Shown in pieces: positions 5,161 through 10,879 of a stretch of 10,879 nucleotides of DNA. The position numbers and the translations under genes were made by a program. Within the stretch, counting starts at the first letter, position 1; the number at the start of each line of letters is the position of its first letter. The stretch comes from Baffinella frigidus (lineage: Eukaryota; Cryptophyceae; Cryptomonadales; Baffinellaceae). The DNA lies in the NCBI GenBank assembly GCA_026770585.1, contig MU648287.1, forward strand, positions 5,058 through 15,936, written 5' to 3'. The notes under the pieces are model-generated. The model made no database searches. It worked only from the letters and a program-made list of their open reading frames with translations, and was not told the DNA's origin.

Positions 5161-7236
5161 TTACACTTGGGGAAATGGTATACCCTGTTGCACGAGCAAT
5201 GCGAACATGTCACTGGGCGTTCTACTCCCATGCATGTACTGCTTGAGACATTGACTGAAGAGGCTATATTGGACATACAGTTCATCTGCAGAGGCAGTTG
5301 TTTTGGGTATATCCGCAAGATGTTTTTCCATGAACTGGGCGCGATAGTAGTTGAGGCAGGTACTTAGAGGTTTAGACCAATAGATCGTGCCAGCAAATCC
5401 ATTGCTCGGTGTAGTGACTTGGTCTGTGGTTCCTTGTCCTCTCACCGCGTCAAGTAGAACAAACGCTGCGAGCGCACGCGTGTGCACCGATGGGTGCACA
5501 CGTGCGAAATGGAGTAATCGGTTTACGAGCGCCCCCTTGGGGTCAGAAGCACTTGAATGTATCTTGTATTGCAGGTTTGTAATAGTTGGGTCTGCTTCAC
5601 CTGGAAACACGGCAAATGTATGTTTTCCCATGGCGGGATGACTCTGTGAAAACCGCCTCTCACCAGAGACCCGATCCATCACAGACGAGCAAGGTTGATG
5701 TTTTGCACGGTGTTCTGTGTCATTCACACGGAGCCATGACAGTGTTCTAGAACCGGAATAACGCACATCAAAATCGTGTAGATTTGCCTCTACCAACCGT
5801 GGGATGTTTGACTTAGAGAACACCCACTGGTGATTGCAAAACGTTTTTTCTGGAACTGGTGAACTAACAGACCCGTACTCTAAGAGCGTCGCGGCCCCGC
5901 GCGCGCTCATCATCTTTTGCGTGAGAAGGCCATCTGTGACGCTCTCGACACTGTGGTGGTCTTGCCACCGCGGTCGGTCAGGTCCGGCACTTGAAGTCAC
6001 TCGCTTCTTTCGGTAAGCTTCACTATTGGCAAACACCGCATCCTGCATAATCCATATGTCGTCATTTCCTACTTTCGGGAAGGAATTGGTCAACTCGACG
6101 AGTTGAGTATGTGTCTTGAATAACAATGAACCCGTCTGTTCAGCAGGGGTATTTGCATCGCAAAATCTTACAGATCGTGCTACGTCACAGGCCATAACGT
6201 GAGAAATGTCTGTGTGTAGATCAGTCGACAGCATCAGACCGAGCAACTCCCGGGTGGTCGGACCGGTTGTCCTGAGGCGCATTGCCAGAATATCAGGAGT
6301 CAGGTTTGCCTGCAACCGATTCGCTGCCCGAAGTGCGAGCCGTTGCATGCCGACTACAGAATGAATCCCTTGCGTACGCACGTCTGCATACACCATACTG
6401 TTCATGAAATTGACATCACAGAACAAAACAACCCTTGGGTCAGGGTTTGTATCCAACATTGCGTCACGTCTCAACAGGGAACATCTCACTCGTGATGGAT
6501 TTGGCATCGCAAATGATAGAATGTATCCAGAACCAAGTACCATATCATACACACCAGGAAGCACAGTATGGCCAATGTCAGAGAGCGCAGTCTGATGGGT
6601 TGTTGTAAGGTTGCATAACAGACGATCTGCGAGCTTTGAGTTGACAGGAATATTTGTTTCTACACCATCCTGTATGAACTTGATGTTGAACTCAGTTGAT
6701 ACACCATCCGGACACATACTAAGATGCGTATTGCTCTCAAACTGGGGGTGTAAAGCCTTGACGGCGTACGGCATACCAAGACGCGCGTTGCGAGAACAGA
6801 AGTGTTCCCAGCTTTGCTCGGTGCGATTTGGATTCAGTCTGGTGTTAGTTTCAGAAACATCCAGGTTCCGCAACAGTCGCAACCACGCGGCGTGTGGGTC
6901 AACGAGCTCGGTCATACCAATAGGGTGTTCAGATACCATACACACAGAAGATGGTAAGGCCATCACTTCCATATACCTAGAACCTTGAAGAGACACACAA
7001 ACGCGAAGTATAGCTCGCAGCGGATGTGTTTCATGGTGAAGATTACCAGCCAGCTTATACACCAACGCAAACACCATATCACCCGTCTCAGGTCTCTTTG
7101 AAATGTTTATAAGTGTATACTTGTCTGATGGGTCTGTGGCTGATATCCTATGTTTAGGGACGACCATGGTGATAATCTCTCGAAGCAATGGGAAGCCTGC
7201 ATGTAACACTGCACCGGGTCTGGTGTTTGCCATCAT
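5161..7236 (-). CDS. Large hypothetical protein, 691 aa (start uncertain)
   Basis: This is the largest gene in the window and I do not recognise it. From the first in-frame ATG at 7234-7236 it encodes 691 residues with no membrane span or signal peptide. It has mixed alpha/beta character with many Arg, Thr and Ser and scattered Cys and His but no clear metal-binding motif. The frame is open back to a TAA at 7402-7404, but this 55-codon extension has no ATG. A better-placed ATG at 7376, with a TATA-like site at 7428-7435, is in another frame, and a 47-base perfect hairpin lies exactly between the two frames (see findings). The true N-terminus may therefore be longer. AATAAA follows the stop by 22 bases. 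Size and isolation would fit a structural or replication-related viral protein, but nothing in the sequence decides between them. Confidence 0.8.
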   Translation of the reverse strand: MMANTRPGAVLHAGFPLLREIITMVVPKHRISATDPSDKYTLINISKRPETGDMVFALVYKLAGNLHHETHPLRAILRVCVSLQGSRYMEVMALPSSVCMVSEHPIGMTELVDPHAAWLRLLRNLDVSETNTRLNPNRTEQSWEHFCSRNARLGMPYAVKALHPQFESNTHLSMCPDGVSTEFNIKFIQDGVETNIPVNSKLADRLLCNLTTTHQTALSDIGHTVLPGVYDMVLGSGYILSFAMPNPSRVRCSLLRRDAMLDTNPDPRVVLFCDVNFMNSMVYADVRTQGIHSVVGMQRLALRAANRLQANLTPDILAMRLRTTGPTTRELLGLMLSTDLHTDISHVMACDVARSVRFCDANTPAEQTGSLLFKTHTQLVELTNSFPKVGNDDIWIMQDAVFANSEAYRKKRVTSSAGPDRPRWQDHHSVESVTDGLLTQKMMSARGAATLLEYGSVSSPVPEKTFCNHQWVFSKSNIPRLVEANLHDFDVRYSGSRTLSWLRVNDTEHRAKHQPCSSVMDRVSGERRFSQSHPAMGKHTFAVFPGEADPTITNLQYKIHSSASDPKGALVNRLLHFARVHPSVHTRALAAFVLLDAVRGQGTTDQVTTPSNGFAGTIYWSKPLSTCLNYYRAQFMEKHLADIPKTTASADELYVQYSLFSQCLKQYMHGSRTPSDMFALLVQQGIPFPQV
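5472..5506. repeat. Imperfect inverted repeat inside the large gene
   Basis: GTGTGCACC and GGTGCACAC (5480-5488 and 5493-5501) pair perfectly across GATG, with further pairing beyond if a small bulge is allowed. It encodes a repeated Val-His, so it may be a coding by-product. Confidence 0.35.
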
Positions 7237-7278
7237 GCGCACCAGTTCCCCGTGGTCAGCCGCGGATGCAATACTCTC

Positions 7279-7325
7279 GTAGAACTCCGTTGCCGTACCT
7301 ACAGCGTACGGCAACGGAGTTCTAC
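7279..7325. repeat. Perfect 20-bp inverted repeat with 7-base loop
   Basis: The left arm is 7279-7298 and begins GTAGAACTCC. The loop 7299-7305 is ctacagc. The right arm is 7306-7325 and ends GGAGTTCTAC. All 20 pairs match. It is about half GC and would form a very stable hairpin in DNA or RNA. It lies between a TATA-linked ATG (7376) and the first in-frame ATG (7236) of the large gene. No target-site duplication flanks it. Confidence 0.9.
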
Positions 7326-7427
7326 TTGCAGTGGAGTAACATACAACGGGAGGCGTTTGATATTTTGTGTTTTCATAGCCGGTAGTATGAGGGATGATGA
7401 ATTAGTCTACGAAACACCACCTAAATA

Positions 7428-7435
7428 CCTATATG
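7428..7435 (-). promoter_or_regulatory. TATA-like box upstream of the large gene
   Basis: The minus strand reads CATATAGG, 52-60 bases before the ATG at 7376 and about 190 before the ATG at 7236. The spacing elsewhere in the window favours a transcript whose first ATG is 7376. Confidence 0.35.
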
Positions 7436-7447
7436 ATAAGTGAAACA

Positions 7448-7654
7448 TCAGATACTTCCTAAGACTGGTACAGCCCGCATCAACTCAACTACGTTCTCGT
7501 CACAGAATAGTCTCCCGGTCGGGTCCAGTAGGTATATACTACCAGCCCTAAGCACGACACGCCAACCAGCTTTCGCGTGCGCTGGATCTCCAATTGCACC
7601 AGGTGCAGCTCCAAAACCACCATCCTCGAGAAGGATTGTAACAGATGGGATCAT
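7448..7654 (-). CDS. Small frame of 68 aa, probably the C-terminal continuation of the gene upstream
   Basis: From an ATG at 7652-7654 this frame encodes 68 residues, Gly/Ala/Pro-rich and then a natural-looking strand-rich end (WRVVLRAGSIYLLDPTGRLF). The frame is open for 103 codons, right up to the TAG (7760-7762) that ends the gene at 7760-8470, and it is in the same frame as that gene. No TATA-like sequence precedes the ATG. The simplest reading is that this is the C-terminal third of one 340-codon gene broken by a single amber codon, rather than an independent gene; a separate small gene cannot be excluded. I recognise no family. Confidence 0.4.
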   Translation of the reverse strand: MIPSVTILLEDGGFGAAPGAIGDPAHAKAGWRVVLRAGSIYLLDPTGRLFCDENVVELMRAVPVLGSI

Positions 7655-7759
7655 GGATAGCACTACGGCTAACGCGTAGATGGCGTGATCACCAGATGCT
7701 ACCTCCTCGAAAGAAATCTGTCTGCGTCTCTCGTAATCCGGGAAGCAAAAGTAAGTGAT

Positions 7760-8470
7760 CTATGTCACAGAGTTCAGCATCAGACCGAAGTCACAGGAGT
7801 ACTGAAGGGAAGCCGCGGGTGGTAGATCGAAGTATTGGGAGTATTTGTAGAAGTCGTCAGTCGCAGCTTCAATGTGGAACTCCTTCAGTTCGAGACGTGG
7901 CCCAACCAAGACCGGTGGCTCTGCACAACGTTGCAACTCGATACGCCGGAAGAGAATCACGAACACGTTCAAGAACCAGCGCAGTGTATTGCTTGTCATT
8001 ACACGTGTGACAGTGCCATCCGTGGCGACATTCAATGAATCAGGGTCGTCGAATATGAAGCCAAGGGTGGTTTCGAGTGGCAGTAGTAGATGTCCCAAGC
8101 GAGCAAATAGCCGTTCCAAATGTTCTTTGAAGTTCGGACCAGATAGCTCACCCATAAGCAGTGGTTGCATGTGCATTTGGGAGTGTTCTACAGAGTCGTG
8201 TACCTCCCGCATCGTCATAGACTGATACGGTGTCGGGATAACCACCACTCTTCCTATCAGATCACCCGGAACACCACGGATGTCAGGTTGTTGGAGCCCT
8301 GCCACCCTACACAATACGAGCCCTGTGAGATGGGCCTCGTTCAGCATCTGTTTTGCGCTGACTTCCTCCCTCAGGACGAGTTCCCACAACCAACGCGTAC
8401 GGAGTGTTGTTGGGACATCTGGGCATACAAGGGTATGGAGGAGTGTGTCATATCCCAACAACTCAGCCAT
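7760..8470 (-). CDS. Hypothetical protein, 236 aa, ending at an amber stop inside a longer frame
   Basis: I do not recognise this protein. It begins at the first ATG (8468-8470) and has mixed helical and strand character, with a hydrophobic stretch around residues 165-180 (NTLRWFLNVFVILFRR) that is amphipathic or a short possible membrane contact rather than a clear span. It stops at TAG 7760-7762, and the same frame then continues for 103 codons to TGA at 7448-7450. The start faces the plus-strand gene at 8585 across a divergent promoter region; a TATA-like TTTTATATGA on this strand (8531-8540) lies about 60-70 bases upstream. A plus-strand frame (from 8165) runs antisense to its 5' half but is taken as a shadow. 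Confidence 0.75.
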   Translation of the reverse strand: MAELLGYDTLLHTLVCPDVPTTLRTRWLWELVLREEVSAKQMLNEAHLTGLVLCRVAGLQQPDIRGVPGDLIGRVVVIPTPYQSMTMREVHDSVEHSQMHMQPLLMGELSGPNFKEHLERLFARLGHLLLPLETTLGFIFDDPDSLNVATDGTVTRVMTSNTLRWFLNVFVILFRRIELQRCAEPPVLVGPRLELKEFHIEAATDDFYKYSQYFDLPPAASLQYSCDFGLMLNSVT

Positions 8471-8530
8471 GGTCTACGGCTGTGTGGTGTCGTGTTCGTG
8501 TACGAGTTAAGTACACAACTATGCATGAAT

Positions 8531-8540
8531 TCATATAAAA
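8531..8540 (+). promoter_or_regulatory. Shared divergent TATA box
   Basis: The plus strand reads TCATATAAAA, with a consensus TATAAAA at 8534-8540; the minus strand reads TTTTATATGA. It lies between the starts of 7760-8470 (minus) and 8585-9169 (plus), at 45-51 and about 61-70 bases from the two ATGs. Confidence 0.6.
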
Positions 8541-8581
8541 CACTACACATGGACATGGTACCAGATCACAGGTCAGATTAT

Positions 8582-8621
8582 TCGATGCATCAAAGTCAGG
8601 TTCAAGACCCTGATGCATCGA
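8582..8621. repeat. 11-bp perfect inverted repeat at the start of gene 8585-9169
   Basis: TCGATGCATCA (8582-8592) and TGATGCATCGA (8611-8621) face each other across 18 bases. The left arm contains the proposed start codon (8585-8587), so a hairpin in the mRNA would bury it. Confidence 0.6.
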
Positions 8622-9169
8622 GACTCGCCGTTCAGTTCACGAGAGAAGACTCAGTTGACCAACCACAGAGCCCCCCCCGAAAACAAGAGACGATGGGTCA
8701 GAACAAATTCACCCCCAAGCCTTGTTACCTATGCTTGTTCGCAGAAGAGGAAGTATGTGTTCAATACTCCCGCTATATCATACACGAAAGCAGTGGCTCT
8801 TCACGGGTCCAGATCGCACACCAGATCGCTGAAGACTTGAACGATCGAGAAACCAAGGCAGGGCGTTCACCCGAGGGTGCGACTGCTGTGGACGTAGAGA
8901 GGCACATCGCAACGCACATGCTCCAACCATCAGTCAAGATCCCGGAAATAATCCGTGAACTCGACGACGTGAGACGATTGCTCAGAGGGTCGATTACGAG
9001 CCTAGATCCAGAAACAGGAAATAGTGTGATTGACACCGGTAATGTAACATTATATCTCAAGGTCGTACGAGAGCTTGAACAGGTCTACAAAATGGGGGAC
9101 CCTTCCAAACTGGCGATGGGGAACGTAGGTGTCCTAGGGGGGGCAAACGCCGTGAATACTGACCTGTAA
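8585..9169 (+). CDS. Hypothetical protein, 194 aa, possible C-x2-C...H-x3-H zinc site
   Basis: From the ATG at 8585 the protein has a hydrophilic N-terminus of ~40 residues, then a possible zinc-binding region: Cys47 and Cys50 (CYLC), and His107 and His111 (HIATHM), 56 residues apart, with a further Cys58. The rest is charged and helix-prone (EIIRELDDVRRLLRG) and ends in Gly/Asn-rich sequence. I know no named family with this exact spacing, so a nucleic-acid-binding or structural zinc role is inference. The frame is open back to 8165, but that part runs antisense to the upstream gene. ATGs at 8525, 8549 and 8555 lie within or just past the TATA box, too close to be in the mRNA; 8585 is 45-51 bases from it. 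Runs of 8 C (8671-8678) and 7 G (9137-9143) could hide sequencing errors. Confidence 0.72.
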   Translation: MHQSQVQDPDASRLAVQFTREDSVDQPQSPPRKQETMGQNKFTPKPCYLCLFAEEEVCVQYSRYIIHESSGSSRVQIAHQIAEDLNDRETKAGRSPEGATAVDVERHIATHMLQPSVKIPEIIRELDDVRRLLRGSITSLDPETGNSVIDTGNVTLYLKVVRELEQVYKMGDPSKLAMGNVGVLGGANAVNTDL

Positions 9170-9180
9170 ATAAAAATAAA
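9169..9180 (+). terminator. Two AATAAA signals overlapping the stop of gene 8585-9169
   Basis: AATAAA occurs at 9169-9174 and again at 9175-9180; the first overlaps the last base of the TAA stop. The mRNA would have almost no 3' untranslated region. The same AT-rich block could serve as a TATA-like element for the next gene, whose ATG lies 55-67 bases further on. Confidence 0.65.
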
Positions 9181-9235
9181 TTGACAAGAGTGCCTGTTCG
9201 ACGTACCCCCGCCAACATCCACACACCCATAAGAG

Positions 9236-10093
9236 ATGGCTACCAAAGAACTGGTGACCGATGCGGATCTCATTACTGTTTTGGATGACGAGGGGATGGA
9301 GCACATCGAGCTCCCGGAAGGGGTCGAACATCGGCAGGATGCAAACCGAGAGGTCCGCTCGATGCTCTTGGCTGTACACCCATGCCCCCCACCGCCACAG
9401 ATAGCGCTCGGTGGGTTGCATTTCGAAGAACGCATCTTCAGTAGCCATGACTTTTTGGCGACGGCCATCGACCGGATGCTTGTCAAGCAAGACACCGAGT
9501 TCAATCGTTCCAGACGCTCCGCCCAACATGCGCTCATCATGAGTCACTTCGACGAGTTGGAAGAAATCGACTCGGTTGAACTTGATATGGATCGGTTGTA
9601 TGCATGCTTCACGGGGTTCTCTCGCAAGTACGCCTCTATGTTCTTCAGTGCAGACGAACAGAAACGGGTTGACATCCGCTTCAAATCACACGACCACGTG
9701 TGCCGTAACGACCCCGTACACCTTGCGGCATGTTCACATCTCCGCGCCTACCGCATTATGCGGCAGCAGGAAGTCTCAGACCCGAAAGAGTTTGAAGACG
9801 TGTCATACCCCAATTTGCTGCGTGCATTCCACAAGGAGATTGTGCGCAAGGACCCGGAGGATGAGGTGGGGACAGAAGCACCCATTGAGATCGGTCAGGC
9901 TTCGGATGTGAACACAGATTCACCCGTTAAGATGGACGAGGCTTCGATTGTGGACATAGAAGAACCCATTGAGATCGTTCAGACCGAGGTCGTGGAGACC
10001 CGTAGTGCGGGGACTATCACGAACCCCGGTATCCTAGCACCTATGGAGGTCGTGGAGACCCGTAGACGACGAGAGTTGCTATCCCCACCCTAA
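9236..10093 (+). CDS. Hypothetical protein, 285 aa, with C-terminal 14-residue repeats
   Basis: I do not recognise this protein. Residues 1-45 are acidic, residues ~60-205 look folded and mostly helical, and a His/Cys cluster at 152-168 (His152, His154, Cys156, His162, Cys166, His168) could bind metal. From residue 214 there are three imperfect 14-residue repeats (214-227, 228-241, 242-255) of the type EAPIEIGQASDVNT, then a partial copy ending in VVETRRRR, so the C-terminus is acidic and repetitive with a basic end. The ATG at 9236 is the first in frame and follows ATAAG at 9229-9233. It lies 66 bases past the previous gene on the same strand. No polyA signal follows closely; the first AATAAA is at 10271-10276 in the repeat region. 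Confidence 0.8.
   Translation: MATKELVTDADLITVLDDEGMEHIELPEGVEHRQDANREVRSMLLAVHPCPPPPQIALGGLHFEERIFSSHDFLATAIDRMLVKQDTEFNRSRRSAQHALIMSHFDELEEIDSVELDMDRLYACFTGFSRKYASMFFSADEQKRVDIRFKSHDHVCRNDPVHLAACSHLRAYRIMRQQEVSDPKEFEDVSYPNLLRAFHKEIVRKDPEDEVGTEAPIEIGQASDVNTDSPVKMDEASIVDIEEPIEIVQTEVVETRSAGTITNPGILAPMEVVETRRRRELLSPP
9875..10000 (+). repeat. Three 42-base coding repeats (14 residues each)
   Basis: Units are 9875-9916, 9917-9958 and 9959-10000. The first and third are most alike (cccattgagatcg(g/t)tcag, 84 bases apart). A separate exact 20-base direct repeat, GAGGTCGTGGAGACCCGTAG, is at 9986-10005 and 10046-10065. The codon frame is kept throughout. Confidence 0.7.
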
Positions 10094-10200
10094 ATTGCAA
10101 AATCGCCAAGGCTCCTCCCTTGCCCTTTTTACTACTTTTTCACTAATTTTTTACAAAAACCCCAAGGGGATACCCTTGCCTTTTTGAAGCCGACGGCTTT

Positions 10201-10465
10201 GCCATCAATTGTAAAACAATGACTATCACATTACCCCCTTTCCTCATTTTTGCTTCACATGTGATAGTGAAATAAAATGACTATCACTTACACCCTTTAA
10301 CTCTATCAACATACTTGTCCGCGATAGTGAAATAAAATCACAATCACTTGCAAGAGAAACCGAAAGTTAGGACACTTTCCGCGATAGTTAAAAAAGTCAC
10401 TATCACTTGTAAGAGAAACGCAAAGTTAGGACACTGTCCGCGATAGTGAAAAAATTTACTATCGA
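10201..10465. repeat. Tandem ~60-base units, each with a GATAGT...ACTATC palindrome
   Basis: Units run 10261-10320, 10321-10380 and 10381-10439 (60, 60 and 59 bases), with a degenerate unit before (10201-10260) and a partial one after (10440-10465). The second and third share long identical parts (cttgcaagagaaac and aaagttaggacac words). Arms are GTGATAGT/ACTATCAC in the first, GATAGT/ACTATC in the third and CGATAGT/ACTATCG in the last, each around an A-rich loop of 10-11 bases; the second has one mismatch. Confidence 0.8.
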
Positions 10466-10565
10466 ATAAAAAAATGAGTTAAAGCCAGCGCAAGCCATGT
10501 AATCTATAGGCAACAATGACCCCAATATATAATAATGTTCAAAATGGAACAAATTTGAAAAAATC

Positions 10566-10623
10566 GAATTTTTGGAATTAGCACTAAAAAAGTGGAATTT
10601 TTGGAATTAGCACTAAAAAAGTG
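10566..10623. repeat. Two exact 29-base tandem repeats
   Basis: 10566-10594 and 10595-10623 are identical (beginning gaatttttggaattagcac) and are followed by a partial third copy. The core TTTTGGAATTAGTG recurs near 10717-10731 and 10748-10761. Confidence 0.85.
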
Positions 10624-10784
10624 GATTTTTTGGAAACGTCCAGAAGGTGCGTTTTTGAGATGTCCATCAAAGGGCGCATCGAATGGGTGCGTTTTCGAAG
10701 AAATCTAAAAATTCAGTTTTTGGAATTAGTGGGGGAAAATCTCAAAATTTTGGAATTAGTGAAAAATCGATAAAAACGCCCCTT

Positions 10785-10879
10785 AATCGCATTTCTTGCG
10801 TCTCAATCGTGTTTATCAATCTATTTCGGGCAATCGCATATCTTTCACTCAATCGTGTTTATCAATCTATTTCGGGCAA
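10785..10879. repeat. 46-47-base tandem repeat running off the right edge
   Basis: Unit one is 10785-10831 and unit two starts at 10832. The last 32 bases, starting ctcaatcgtgtttatcaa, are identical at 10802-10833 and 10848-10879. The array must continue beyond the window or end exactly there. Confidence 0.85.

Larger units (their letters stand above)
10094..10879. other. AT-rich, gene-free repeat region at the right end
   Basis: No credible gene lies in these 786 bases. In order it holds a T/C-rich stretch with CCCTTGCC twice (10117-10124 and 10173-10180) and a small AAGCCG-A-CGGCTT palindrome (10187-10199). Then come ~60-base units with GATAGT/ACTATC palindromes (10201-10465), 29-base repeats (10566-10623), scattered TTTTGGAATTAG words, and a 46-47-base tandem repeat that runs off the window. 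It resembles non-coding origin, terminal or spacer DNA. Confidence 0.75.

Noticed and set aside
7276-7325. Ribosomal bypass of the T4 gene 60 type at the hairpin
   Set aside because: Length and hairpin are similar, but no matching take-off and landing codons flank it (CAA before, GAG after), so it is kept only as a weak option.
7440-7679. Plus-strand frame of 79 codons
   Set aside because: It opposes the continued minus-strand frame, which joins the upstream gene in the same frame and looks more like protein.
8165-8584. Upstream extension of the plus-strand frame of gene 8585-9169
   Set aside because: It runs antisense to the gene at 7760-8470 and crosses the divergent TATA box; transcription from that box starts after it.
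9229-9233. ATAAG before the last gene as a baculovirus-type late promoter
   Set aside because: A 5-base word seen once near a start is expected by chance, and the other genes show TATA-like boxes instead.
9085-9547. Two minus-strand frames (151 and 137 codons) opposite the gene at 9236
   Set aside because: They are antisense to a gene with clear ATG, repeats and neighbours on the plus strand; their composition looks like shadow sequence.
10201-10879. CRISPR array
   Set aside because: Repeats are degenerate, AT-rich and directly tandem, without unique spacers of even length, and the window is not prokaryotic in style.
1-10879. tRNA or rRNA genes, and insertion sequences with transposases
   Set aside because: I saw no cloverleaf, rRNA-like segment or transposase-like protein on either strand.

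Overview
The window looks like part of a large double-stranded DNA virus of a eukaryote, or a virus-derived locus in a eukaryotic genome. Genes are closely packed on both strands and mostly look intronless. They start at plain ATGs with no Shine-Dalgarno sequence. Several have a TATA-like box about 35-60 bases before the start, and several have AATAAA signals at or just after the stop. Most predicted proteins match no family I can name, so I cannot assign a virus family or a host. The first ~130 bases are GC-rich, the middle is near 50% GC, and the last ~790 bases are AT-rich and built of short repeats. That last part resembles a non-coding terminal, origin-like or spacer region.

Layout, left to right. 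Positions 2-196 may hold the Arg/Ala-rich tail of a gene entering from the left. Next is a plus-strand gene (402-911) whose protein resembles the nucleotidyltransferase fold of mRNA capping enzymes, DNA ligases and snurportin, without the catalytic lysine motif. Three minus-strand genes follow: an unknown (926-1390), a GxxExxY-type PD-(D/E)XK nuclease (1464-2252, the firmest functional call) and an unknown (2377-2766). A non-coding stretch with promoter and polyA signals on both strands precedes a minus-strand single-span membrane protein (3094-3696). Two plus-strand unknowns (3859-4230 and 4276-5118) converge on a large minus-strand unknown (5161-7236), with polyA signals between them. Then comes a minus-strand frame interrupted by one amber stop (7448-8470). 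It is divergent from a plus-strand protein with a possible zinc-binding site (8585-9169). The last gene (9236-10093) ends in 14-residue repeats. From 10094 to the end there is only repeat DNA.

The most unusual features are breaks in reading frames. A perfect 20-bp inverted repeat with a 7-base loop (7279-7325) sits at the 5' end of the large gene and separates two frames that would otherwise be continuous. A single TAG splits a 340-codon frame. Both spots can also be read as GT...AG intervals of about 50 bases, so very small introns, recoding, decay and sequence error all need to be separated by experiment. The repeat region carries ~60-base units with small palindromes, then 29-base repeats, then a 46-47-base repeat that runs off the window.
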